Shown here: positions 43,920 to 51,638 of the stretch, piece after piece
Layout of the letters: each line of letters starts with the position of its first letter
How positions within the stretch are numbered: the first letter of the stretch is position 1
Source: Erythrobacter donghaensis
Lineage (GTDB): Bacteria; Pseudomonadota; Alphaproteobacteria; Sphingomonadales; Sphingomonadaceae
Assembly (NCBI RefSeq): GCF_002155425.1
Contig: NZ_MUYG01000011.1
Location: 372,001 to 436,000, forward strand
Direction of reading: 5' to 3'
DNA: 64,000 bases
Position numbers and translations under genes: made by a program
Notes under the pieces: model-generated
Seen by the model: the letters and a program-made list of their open reading frames with translations, nothing else
Told to the model about the DNA's origin: nothing
Database searches by the model: none

Positions 43920-45044
43920 TCAGGCGGTGGCCATGACCACGCTTGCGTTGACCGGTTGCGCGGTTGCGACGAAGCGAGCGCTGGCAAAGCCGGCGGCGCG
44001 GCACATGGCCGCAATCTCGGCCGGGCTGCGCGGGCGGCCCGATCCCATCGCCCACAGATAGAGGCCAAAGAAGGCTTCCCCCATCGCCTCGGCCCCCGGG
44101 ATGCGGGCCATCGGCTCGGCGATCAGCAGCCGCGCGCCGGGGGCGAGGCTGCGACGGATATTGGCGAGCAGGGCAGCGGCGGGCGCATCGTCGTGATCGT
44201 GCAGGATCCGGATCAGCGACACCATGTCATAGCCTTGCGGTATGGAATCGCTGAAGAAATCGCCCGGATGCGCGGTCACGCGGGATGCCCCGAGCGCCTC
44301 GCCCAGCACCCGGGCCCCGGTTTCGGCGACCTCGGGCAGATCGAATAGGCCAAGCGCCAGATGCGGGTGCGCGGTGCCGATCGCGCGCAGGAAAGCGCCA
44401 TGCCCGCCGCCGACATCGAGCAGGCGCTGCACATCGCCCAAGCCGACACTCGCCAGCACCTCGTCGGCGACGAAATGCTGGGATGCGGCCATCAGCTCGG
44501 AATATTCGGCGGTGTCGGCCCCGCGCTCGGTCGCCCCCTGCAAGGCGCCCGCATAGGTCCAGAAGCGCGACAGCGTGGTCGGATCGGCCCGGTCAGCGCG
44601 CAGCAGCGCGATCGGGTCGGCGAGATCGGTGTAGAGCAGGCGGTGATGGCGCACCATCGCCTGGACACCGGGATTGGACGCGAAAACAGCGCCTTGTTCG
44701 CCCAGCATCCAGTGATCGGGGGCGGGTTCCTCCGACAGCATCAGTGGGCGGCCGGCGCGCAGCAGGGTTAGTGCGGCGCTTTCGGACAGGCCCATGCGGC
44801 TGGCGATATCGGCGGCGGCGAGGGGGCCGTCCTTCAGAATATCGAACAATCCGCCTTCGACATAGGCGCGCAGCACCTGCGAATAGGCAAAGCCTGCCAA
44901 GAGGTCGAAGGCCCCCGCCGCGCGGCTTGTCGCAATCCAGCGGATAACCGGCAGGCGCGCGGCCCAGTGCTGGAACCTCGGCGAGGCAAAAACCCGGTTG
45001 CGGCGCGCCACATAACCCAGCTTGAAAGCGGCCCACTTGCTCAT
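43920..45044 (-). CDS. crtF: Hydroxyneurosporene O-methyltransferase
   Basis: SAM-dependent methyltransferase of 374 aa that methylates the C1 hydroxyl of acyclic carotenoids. A dimerisation helix-turn-helix region (about 45-110) precedes the SAM motif [16 protein letters not shown] and the later [11 protein letters not shown] with a catalytic-type histidine. It is the first gene of the crtF-bchCXYZ-puf operon. crtE, which usually precedes it in Rhodobacter, is missing here. Confidence 0.93.
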   Translation of the reverse strand: MSKWAAFKLGYVARRNRVFASPRFQHWAARLPVIRWIATSRAAGAFDLLAGFAYSQVLRAYVEGGLFDILKDGPLAAADIASRMGLSESAALTLLRAGRPLMLSEEPAPDHWMLGEQGAVFASNPGVQAMVRHHRLLYTDLADPIALLRADRADPTTLSRFWTYAGALQGATERGADTAEYSELMAASQHFVADEVLASVGLGDVQRLLDVGGGHGAFLRAIGTAHPHLALGLFDLPEVAETGARVLGEALGASRVTAHPGDFFSDSIPQGYDMVSLIRILHDHDDAPAAALLANIRRSLAPGARLLIAEPMARIPGAEAMGEAFFGLYLWAMGSGRPRSPAEIAAMCRAAGFASARFVATAQPVNASVVMATA

Positions 45045-45068
45045 GAACGGGATGATTGACAGGCCATA

Positions 45069-45086
45069 TGTCTAAATAATTGGACA
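45069..45086. promoter_or_regulatory. PpsR box between crtF and crtD
   Basis: TGTCTAAATAATTGGACA is a complete TGT-N12-ACA box lying 24 bp before the crtF start on minus and 56 bp before the crtD start on plus. A TTGACA occurs at 45056-45061. Both carotenoid directions are probably repressed from this site. Exact -10 elements are not clear. Confidence 0.8.
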
Positions 45087-45142
45087 GATCGCCGCGTAAG
45101 GTCAATGATAATCGCGTTGGATCGCAGTCGGGAGGGCGGGTC

Positions 45143-46705
45143 ATGGCGCGAGTCGCCGTCATCGGAGCAGGCATAGGCGGGCTCACCAGCGCCGCGCTGC
45201 TGGCGGCTGCAGGGCATGATGTCACCGTGCTCGAGAAAGAGCGCTGGGTCGGCGGCAAGGCGCGGCGCGTGAGCGTGGACGGGGCCGAGATCGATGGCGG
45301 GCCCACGGTCTTCACCTACCGCGCGGTCTTCGACGAGGTCTTCGCCGTCTGCGGGGCGCAGATGGAGGATCACGTCACCATCGCCCGTGCCGATGTGATC
45401 GCCCGCCACGCCTGGGACGACACCGGCACGCTCGACCTCTATGCTGATCGCGAACGCAGCGTCGCCGCCGTCGGGGAGTTCGCTGGAGCCGAGGCGGGGC
45501 GCGGCTATCGCGCCTTTGCCGAGGAGGCGCAGCGCATCTTCGAGGTGCTGGAACAGCCCTTCCTGCGCGGCGGCAAGGCCAGCACGCCGCTGCCGATGAT
45601 GTGGCGGATCGGCCCCGCGCGGATCGGCGACATGCTGGCGATGCGCCCGTTCGACGGGATGTGGAAGGCGCTGGGCCAGCATTTCCGCGACCCCCGCCTC
45701 CAGCAATTGTTCGGGCGTTATGCCACCTATTGCGGCTCCTCCCCCTTCAGCGCGCCCGCCACGCTGATGCTGATCGCCCATGTCGAGGCGCGCGGAGTGT
45801 GGCTGATCGAGGGCGGAATCCATGCGCTGGCCAAGGCGCTCGCAACCCTCGCCGAACGGCAGGGCGCGCGGGTGCGCACCACAGCTCCGGTGGCCGAGGT
45901 GCTGACCGCAGCCGGAAAGGCCAGCGGCGTCAGGCTGGCAAGCGGCGAGATGATCCCCGCCGATATCGTGATCTGCAACGGTGACCCCGGCGCGCTGGCG
46001 ACCGGGCGCTTCGGCGAGAGCGCGGCGGGTGCCGTGCCCGCGATCCCGCGCGCCAAGCGCTCGCTCTCGGCGTTGGTCTGGTATGCCCATGCCGACACCG
46101 GCGGCGCCTTCAACCTCACCCACCACAACGTCTTCTTCTCGCGCGATTATCCCAAAGAATTCCGCGAGATCGCCGCGGGCCGGACCCCTTCCGAGCCCAC
46201 CGTCTATGTCTGCGCCATCGACCGCGGCGCCGGCGAGCACGCCGCCCCGCCAACCGGGCGCGAGCGCCTTCAGATCATCGTCAACGCCCCCGCCAATGGA
46301 GACGTTCACCACTACACACCCGAGGAGAGAGAGCGATGCACACAGGCCATGATGGCAACGCTGAGTCGTTGCGGACTGAGGCTGGAAGATCCGATGCCGC
46401 ATCAGCTCATGACGCCCGAGGATTGGGACGGCCTCTTCCCGGCCACGGGCGGCGCCCTTTATGGCAGAGCGTCGCACGGCTGGGCGGCCTCCTTCCAGCG
46501 GCAGGGGCCGAAGACCCGGCTCGCCGGTCTCTATTGCACGGGCGGGGCGACCCATCCGGCGGCTGGGGTGCCCATGGCAGCCTTGTCCGGGCAGCTGGCC
46601 GCGCGGGTGATCGCGAAGGACCTCGCTTCGATGAGGACATCCCGCCCGGCGGCTATTCCTGGTGGTATGTCGACGCGATCAGCGACGACGGGCAGCACGG
46701 GCTGA
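45143..46705 (+). CDS. crtD: Hydroxycarotenoid 3,4-desaturase
   Basis: FAD-dependent desaturase of 520 aa acting on 1-hydroxylated acyclic carotenoids. VAVIGAGIGGLTSAALLAAA is the FAD fold, RWVGGKARRVSVDGAEIDGG follows, and GGATHPAAGVPMAALSG is the C-terminal CrtI-family signature. The ATG at 45143 starts right at the FAD fold. The last 25 or so residues after AKDL look unlike the family and overlap crtC coding sequence. It could be confused with CrtI, but pairing with crtC and crtF supports CrtD. Confidence 0.92.
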   Translation: MARVAVIGAGIGGLTSAALLAAAGHDVTVLEKERWVGGKARRVSVDGAEIDGGPTVFTYRAVFDEVFAVCGAQMEDHVTIARADVIARHAWDDTGTLDLYADRERSVAAVGEFAGAEAGRGYRAFAEEAQRIFEVLEQPFLRGGKASTPLPMMWRIGPARIGDMLAMRPFDGMWKALGQHFRDPRLQQLFGRYATYCGSSPFSAPATLMLIAHVEARGVWLIEGGIHALAKALATLAERQGARVRTTAPVAEVLTAAGKASGVRLASGEMIPADIVICNGDPGALATGRFGESAAGAVPAIPRAKRSLSALVWYAHADTGGAFNLTHHNVFFSRDYPKEFREIAAGRTPSEPTVYVCAIDRGAGEHAAPPTGRERLQIIVNAPANGDVHHYTPEERERCTQAMMATLSRCGLRLEDPMPHQLMTPEDWDGLFPATGGALYGRASHGWAASFQRQGPKTRLAGLYCTGGATHPAAGVPMAALSGQLAARVIAKDLASMRTSRPAAIPGGMSTRSATTGSTG

Positions 46706-47544
46706 CGATCATCGCGTTCCTCGGGAGCGTGTTCTCACCTTATTACAAGAAGAGCGGGCGGGGCGATCCGCTTGATCATTGCTCGCTCAACGTTGCGCTT
46801 TACGGACCCAATGCGCGCTGGGCGATGACCGAGCGCGGCCGCCCGGCCGTTTCGCGCGATGCGAGCAATCTGGTGATCGGGCCGAGTTCCGTGCGCTGGG
46901 AGGACGGGGCGCTCACCATCGACATCCATGAAGGCGACACGCGCCTGTTCGTGCCGTGGCAGCGCCCGGTGATTGGCCGGGTGCGGGTCTTCCCCGAGGC
47001 GCTCAACCGCGTCGCCTTCGCGCTCGATGCGAGCGAGAATCATATCTGGCACTGCCTCGCCCCGCGTGCGCGGATCGAGGTCGAGATGACCTCGCCCGGC
47101 ATCCATTGGGGCGGCAAGGCCTATCTCGATCACAACCGCGGTGCCGAGCCGCTGGAGACCGGCTTCAACACCTGGCACTGGTCGCGCGCGCATCTGAAAT
47201 CCGGCGCGCTGGTCTGTTACGAGGGCGAGCGCGGTGACGGCTCCCTGTTCGCAAGTGCGCTGAGGTTTGACCGTTCGGGCGTGCCCGAGCCGGTCGATCT
47301 GCCGCCGATCGCGGGCCTGCCGGACAGCAAGTGGGGCATCGGCCGCCGCACCCGCTCGGACATTGGTGTCGCGGAGGTGCGCCGCACGTGGGAGGACACG
47401 CCCTTCTACGCCCGCTCCGAGCTTGCCTCACGCTTTCTGGGCGAGGACGTGGTGGCGGTGCAGGAAAGCCTCGACATGCGGCGCTTCTCCTCCCAGCTGG
47501 TGCAGTTCATGCTCCCCTACCGCATGCCGCGCCGCAAGCGCTGA
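46336..47544 (+). CDS. crtC: Carotenoid 1,2-hydratase, start uncertain
   Basis: Adds water to the end double bond of neurosporene or lycopene-type carotenoids. Family sequence runs from about 46630 (GPRFDEDIPPGGYSWWYVDA) to the stop, some 305 residues, including HGLTIIAFLGSVFSPYYKKS and DHCSLNVALYGPNARWAM. No ATG or GTG occurs in frame close before 46630. The only in-frame ATG is 46336, which has GAGGAGAGAG before it but would add about 95 residues that are a shadow of crtD; a TTG at 46534 is another choice. Either the overlap is real or a single-base indel separates crtD from crtC. Confidence 0.85.
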   Translation: MHTGHDGNAESLRTEAGRSDAASAHDARGLGRPLPGHGRRPLWQSVARLGGLLPAAGAEDPARRSLLHGRGDPSGGWGAHGSLVRAAGRAGDREGPRFDEDIPPGGYSWWYVDAISDDGQHGLTIIAFLGSVFSPYYKKSGRGDPLDHCSLNVALYGPNARWAMTERGRPAVSRDASNLVIGPSSVRWEDGALTIDIHEGDTRLFVPWQRPVIGRVRVFPEALNRVAFALDASENHIWHCLAPRARIEVEMTSPGIHWGGKAYLDHNRGAEPLETGFNTWHWSRAHLKSGALVCYEGERGDGSLFASALRFDRSGVPEPVDLPPIAGLPDSKWGIGRRTRSDIGVAEVRRTWEDTPFYARSELASRFLGEDVVAVQESLDMRRFSSQLVQFMLPYRMPRRKR

Positions 47545-47554
47545 GCGGGCGGGC

Positions 47555-47570
47555 GGGGCAGGGGTGCCCC
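47555..47570 (+). terminator. Weak hairpin after crtC
   Basis: GGGGCA and TGCCCC pair around four G bases ten bases after the crtC stop. There is no T tract, so this is only a possible end of the crtDC transcript. Confidence 0.3.
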
Positions 47571-47602
47571 GAGGGGCTTGTGCTGATCGCGGGAAGGGCC
47601 GG

Positions 47603-47693
47603 TGGCGGAGACGGAGGGATTCGAACCCTCGGTACCCTGATAGAGTACGGTTCCTTAGCAGGGAACTGGTTTCAGCCACTCACCCACGTCTCC
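47603..47693 (-). tRNA. tRNA-Ser (anticodon GCU)
   Basis: On minus the sequence starts GGAGACG at 47693 and ends CGTCTCC plus discriminator G, giving a perfect seven-base acceptor stem. The anticodon loop reads CTGCTAA with anticodon GCU, and the long variable arm (ACCGTACTC...GGGTACC) and GGTTCGAATCC T-arm are those of class II tRNA-Ser. CCA is encoded at 47605-47603. It reads serine codons AGC and AGU. Confidence 0.97.
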
Positions 47694-47971
47694 GGGCAAC
47701 AGCGTTGGCTGCGAGGGCGCGGCTATAGTCGGCACTTGGGCGAGCGGCAAGGTGGCTTGAACAAAAATCGCTCGGCCTGCGGGAGGTCTCTGGCTGCCCC
47801 GTATTGAGCGCGCGGTTCGGCGGGGGTTCAGGCGCGCGGGACTAGCGCCGGGAACGGCTCGTCGCGAATCCGATTCGCTCCGGCGACGAGTGGTTGCAGC
47901 GCCTTGGCAAAGCGATTCTGGTACGATGCGCAACAATCCGGGGCTGACACGTCGCTGCGAAAGGCCGCAAG

Positions 47972-48793
47972 ATGAGTTTTATGACCGCCCGCTTCTCCCA
48001 TATGGGTCGCCGCCTCGCCGCGCTCGCGCTGCCGGTGCTGGCCGCGCTGGCGCTGACGGCGCCTGCCGCCGCGCAGGATCTTCAGACCTTCGATCCCGAT
48101 GCGGCGTATGACCAGCAGAGCGGGGCCGCGCCGAGCGGCGAGATCGATGCCGATCTGGCCGGTCCGCAGACCGCCCCGCCGGTGGCTCCCCAGCCGGCCG
48201 AGCCGACTTTCGACAGCACCTTTGATGATTATGATGTTGCCCCCGCAGATGCCACCGCACCGCTGCCAGCCGACACCGCGCCGGTGACCCCTGCCGCCAC
48301 CACGCAGGGCGCGACCTATGCCGAGGATGACCTGATCGGTGCGGCCGAGGGCGTGTTCGGCAAGGGCGCGGAAGGCCTCGCCAAGCTGATCCAGGACCTG
48401 CTCAAGGATCAGGGCGAGCCTAATGGATATATCGTAGGGCGCGAGGCAGGCGGGGCCTTCATCTTCGGCGCACGCTATGGCTCGGGCACGCTGCATCACA
48501 AGATCGAGGGGCAGCAGCAGGTCTACTGGACCGGGCCTTCGGTCGGCTTTGATGCCGGGGCCAACGCCGCCAACACCTTTGTGCTGGTCTACAATCTCCA
48601 CGACACCGAAGAGCTGTTCAAGCGCTTCCCGGCGGGCGAGGGGCAGGCCTATTTCGTCGGCGGGCTCAATGCCAGCTACATGCGCCGGGGCGATGTGGTG
48701 CTGATCCCGATCCGGGTCGGCGCGGGGCTGCGGCTCGGGGTCAATGCCGGCTACATGAAGTTCTCCAAGCAGCAGCGCTGGCTGCCTTTCTGA
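47972..48793 (+). CDS. EipA-like envelope integrity protein (DUF1134)
   Basis: Periplasmic protein of 273 aa. Residues 1-35 are a signal peptide ending APAAAQ. A low-complexity acidic and Ala-Pro linker (36-110) leads to the DUF1134 domain (about 120-270) with GREAGGAFIFGARYGSGTL, WTGPSVGFDAGANAANTF and GLRLGVNAGYMKFSKQQRW. In Brucella and Caulobacter EipA supports the cell envelope. It is unrelated to photosynthesis. An ATG at 47981 is an alternative start. Confidence 0.88.
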   Translation: MSFMTARFSHMGRRLAALALPVLAALALTAPAAAQDLQTFDPDAAYDQQSGAAPSGEIDADLAGPQTAPPVAPQPAEPTFDSTFDDYDVAPADATAPLPADTAPVTPAATTQGATYAEDDLIGAAEGVFGKGAEGLAKLIQDLLKDQGEPNGYIVGREAGGAFIFGARYGSGTLHHKIEGQQQVYWTGPSVGFDAGANAANTFVLVYNLHDTEELFKRFPAGEGQAYFVGGLNASYMRRGDVVLIPIRVGAGLRLGVNAGYMKFSKQQRWLPF

Positions 48794-48838
48794 GGCCACC
48801 ACGCGAAAACCCGGTTGCGGCGGCGCGGCTGGCAGGCC

Positions 48839-50032
48839 ATGTCGCGCGGCATGATGCTTGACCGACTCAGTCCCCAGGCGCCCGATGCGCTGCTCGCCCT
48901 GATCCGCCTCCACGCCGCCGATGCGCGCGAGGACAAGATCGACCTCGGCGTCGGCGTTTATCGCACAGAGGATGGCGCGACCCCCGTGTTCGCCGCGATC
49001 AAGGCGGCCGAGCAGGCGCTGCTCGATAGCCAGACGTCGAAGTCCTATCTCGGCCCGGAAGGCGACATGGGCTTCGTCAATGCGCTGATGCCCTATATCT
49101 TTGGCGCGGGCGATCCGACCATGGGCGGGCGGATTTCGGGGATGCAGACCCCGGGCGGCACCGGCGCGGTGCGCCTCGCGCTGGCGCTGGCGCAGAAGGC
49201 GGGCGCGAAGCGCATCCACATGGGCGTGCCGAGCTGGCCCAACCACGCGCAGATCCTCGCCGATCTCGGCATGGAGCTGGTGCCCTTCGACCACGCCAAC
49301 CACGATGGCACCGCCAACCTCGATGCGGTGCTCGCCGCGATCAACGGCGCCGCCGATGACGAGGCCGTGCTGCTCCACGCTTGCTGCCACAACCCCACGG
49401 GCATCGATTACACCGCCGACCAATGGGCCGCGATTGCCGAGGCCTTTGCCGCGTCCGGCACCTTCCCGATCATCGATTCGGCCTATCAGGGCCTCGGCCA
49501 CGGGATGGAGGAAGACGCCGCCGGGATGCGCAGCGTTCTCGCCGCTGTGCCCGAGGCCTTCGTCGCCTATTCCTGCGACAAGAATTTCGGCCAGTATCGC
49601 GACCGCGTCGGCGCGTTCTACGTGATGGCGCGCGAGAGCAGTGCGCTCGACACCGCCTTTTCCAACGCCAATGCGCTGGCCCGCGCGGCATGGTCGATGC
49701 CGCCCGATCACGGCGGCGCGGCGGTGCGGATCATCCTGCGCGACCCCGACATGACCGCGCAGTGGCAGGACGAGCTCGACACGATGCGCGCGCGGATGCG
49801 CGAGGTGCGCGATGCGCTGGCTGCGGCGGGCACGGCAGGCCGGGTCGATCTGACCCCGCTCGGCACGCAGAACGGCCTGTTCTCGATGCTCCCCATCACC
49901 AAGGACGAGGTTGCGACCCTGCGCGAAGAGCACGGGATTTACATGGCCGCTTCCGGCCGGATCAACATCGCCGGGCTGACGCAGGCCAACCTGCCCAAGT
50001 TCATCGCCGCGCTGGGCGCGGTCGCAGTCTGA
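48839..50032 (+). CDS. Aromatic/aspartate aminotransferase (class I, TyrB/AspC type)
   Basis: PLP enzyme of about 397 aa exchanging amino groups between aspartate or aromatic amino acids and 2-oxoglutarate. LIRLHAADAREDKIDLGVGV opens the AspC-type fold, HACCHNPTGIDYT binds PLP, and the Schiff-base lysine is in SCDKNFGQYRDRVGAF. The start is unsure: ATGs at 48815, 48839, 48851 and 48854 are all in frame; family N-termini would fit 48854 or 48839. Substrate choice is not visible from sequence alone. Confidence 0.88.
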   Translation: MSRGMMLDRLSPQAPDALLALIRLHAADAREDKIDLGVGVYRTEDGATPVFAAIKAAEQALLDSQTSKSYLGPEGDMGFVNALMPYIFGAGDPTMGGRISGMQTPGGTGAVRLALALAQKAGAKRIHMGVPSWPNHAQILADLGMELVPFDHANHDGTANLDAVLAAINGAADDEAVLLHACCHNPTGIDYTADQWAAIAEAFAASGTFPIIDSAYQGLGHGMEEDAAGMRSVLAAVPEAFVAYSCDKNFGQYRDRVGAFYVMARESSALDTAFSNANALARAAWSMPPDHGGAAVRIILRDPDMTAQWQDELDTMRARMREVRDALAAAGTAGRVDLTPLGTQNGLFSMLPITKDEVATLREEHGIYMAASGRINIAGLTQANLPKFIAALGAVAV

Positions 50033-50045
50033 GGAAGGGGCGAGG

Positions 50046-50591
50046 GTGCTCGATCGCCAACCGGAGCTGGAGGACGAGCATATCCGCCTGCGACCGCTGC
50101 GCGAGAGCGACTGGGACGCGCTGTTCGCGGTCGCATCCGACCCGCTGATCTGGGAACAGCATCCGGCGCATGATCGCTGGCAGGAGCCGGTGTTCCGCGC
50201 CTTTTTCGACGATGCGCTGGAAGGTGGCGGCGCGCTGGTCGCCATCGACCGCGCGAGCGATGCGGTGATCGGCTCATCCCGCTTTCAGGGGCTGGAGGAA
50301 GCAGGCGGCGGATCGATCGAGATCGGCTGGACCTTCCTTGCGCGCTCGCACTGGGGCGGCACCTACAATCACGCGATGAAGCGCCTGATGCTCGCCCATG
50401 CGCTCGCCAGCGTGGCCGAGGTGCGGTTTCTGGTGGGGGAGAGCAACCTGCGCTCGCGCCGCGCGCTGGAGCAGATCGGCGCGCAGCTGACCGACCGGCG
50501 CGAGGAGCGGATCATGGCGGGCGGCGCGATTATCCCGCATCTCACCTATGTCATCACCCGTGACAGCTTTGCCGCCGGGCCGCTGGCCTAG
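50046..50591 (+). CDS. GNAT-family N-acetyltransferase
   Basis: Acetyl-CoA-dependent transferase of 181 aa of the RimJ/RimL-like type. It starts with GTG after GGAAGGGG, 13 bp beyond the aminotransferase stop. IRLRPLRESDWDALFAV and SIEIGWTFLARSHWGGTYNH mark the fold, and VGESNLRSRRALEQIGAQL contains the usual asparagine-serine-arginine motif. The substrate (protein N-terminus, antibiotic or small amine) is unknown. Confidence 0.85.
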   Translation: MLDRQPELEDEHIRLRPLRESDWDALFAVASDPLIWEQHPAHDRWQEPVFRAFFDDALEGGGALVAIDRASDAVIGSSRFQGLEEAGGGSIEIGWTFLARSHWGGTYNHAMKRLMLAHALASVAEVRFLVGESNLRSRRALEQIGAQLTDRREERIMAGGAIIPHLTYVITRDSFAAGPLA

Positions 50592-50755
50592 CCTTCGGGT
50601 GGCACAGCTTCGCGCTCGGCGGCTTCCTTGGCGGCCTTTTCGGCGCGGGTCTGCTTGAGTTTGCGGTCCATCGACCAGAACTGCCACGCGCCAAAGCCGA
50701 TCGCGATGCCGTAGAACAGCGCGATCTCGATCCAGCCGTAATTGCCGCCGTCCAT
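50588..50755 (-). CDS. Small single-span membrane protein after bchO
   Basis: A 55-codon frame with GGGAGC before its ATG lies 10 bp after bchO. One hydrophobic helix (about 8-28, WIEIALFYGIAIGFGAWQFW) is followed by a charged helix KLKQTRAEKAAKEAAERE. Its stop overlaps the convergent acetyltransferase stop by four bases. It is probably co-transcribed with bchIDO; function unknown. Confidence 0.75.
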   Translation of the reverse strand: MDGGNYGWIEIALFYGIAIGFGAWQFWSMDRKLKQTRAEKAAKEAAEREAVPPEG

Positions 50756-50765
50756 GGCGCGCTCC

Positions 50766-51638
50766 CTATCCAGTCTCGGCGAGGAAGGCCGCAATCCGCG
50801 CGGCGGCTTCGCCGGGCGCTTCCTCATGGGCCAAATGGCCGAGGCCGGGAAGCGGTTCCAGCCGCGCATCGGGAAGCCAACTGGCGGCATCCTTCGCCCA
50901 GTCGAGCGGGATCGCGGGATCGTTCATGCCGTGGACCAGCAGCACGGGATTGGCGACCGCGTCCATCCGCGCACGCAGGCCCGGAAGATCCCAGTTCGCC
51001 ATCATCGCCAGCGCGCCGCCGGCATGGGCGGGGTGCTTGAGCAGCTTGGCGTAACAGGCGAGCCCCTGCCGATCGATCCGCGAATGGGTCGAGCGCCACA
51101 GGAAGCGCTCCGCCCCGCCGACGAGATCGATGCTGCGGGTGAAGATGCGCGGCACCAGCGGGTTGACGAACAGCGTTTTGGCGATCGCCGGGAAGATCTG
51201 CGCCATCGCGCCGGGGAAGGGGCGCAGCGCCGCGCTGAGGCCGATGATCGGGCCAGTGAATTGGTGGTCGAGCGCCAGTTGCAGCGCGATGGCCGCTCCC
51301 GCCGAGTGGCCGATGATCGCGGCGGGCTGAACGTCCAGTTCCCGCAGCAGCGCGGCGATCTCGCGCGCCATCGCGGGCAGGCTCATGGCATAGGCATCGT
51401 GCCCGGTGGTGAAGGCGTGGCGCGGCAGATCGGGGGCGATCACGCTGTGGCTCTCGGCCAGCAACGGCATCAGCCCGCGCCAGGAATGGACCGAGGCCCC
51501 GGTGCCGTGGAGCAGTAGCAGCGGAGGGCCTTCTCCCATGCGTTGTACGTGCCAACGCTTGCCACCCACGGTGATGAAGTCGCTCGCCTCGCGGTGCGGC
51601 CAGATCAGGCCTTCGCGGTGCCAGTCGAGCGCGCTCAT
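50766..51638 (-). CDS. bchO: BchO, putative Mg-chelatase accessory alpha/beta hydrolase
   Basis: Alpha/beta-hydrolase of 290 aa found next to bchI and bchD in purple bacteria; the biochemical role is unproven. PPLLLLHGTGASVHSWRGLM holds the oxyanion segment, the nucleophile serine is in IIGHSAGAAIAL, and the catalytic histidine in GLGHLAHEE near the end. LDWHREGLIWPHREASDF is the BchO start. The ATG overlaps the bchD stop by four bases. Confidence 0.92.
   Translation of the reverse strand: MSALDWHREGLIWPHREASDFITVGGKRWHVQRMGEGPPLLLLHGTGASVHSWRGLMPLLAESHSVIAPDLPRHAFTTGHDAYAMSLPAMAREIAALLRELDVQPAAIIGHSAGAAIALQLALDHQFTGPIIGLSAALRPFPGAMAQIFPAIAKTLFVNPLVPRIFTRSIDLVGGAERFLWRSTHSRIDRQGLACYAKLLKHPAHAGGALAMMANWDLPGLRARMDAVANPVLLVHGMNDPAIPLDWAKDAASWLPDARLEPLPGLGHLAHEEAPGEAAARIAAFLAETG

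Noticed and set aside
47828-50245. 805-codon minus-strand frame opposite EipA, aminotransferase and acetyltransferase
   Set aside because: It spans three well-supported genes and has no family-like sequence.
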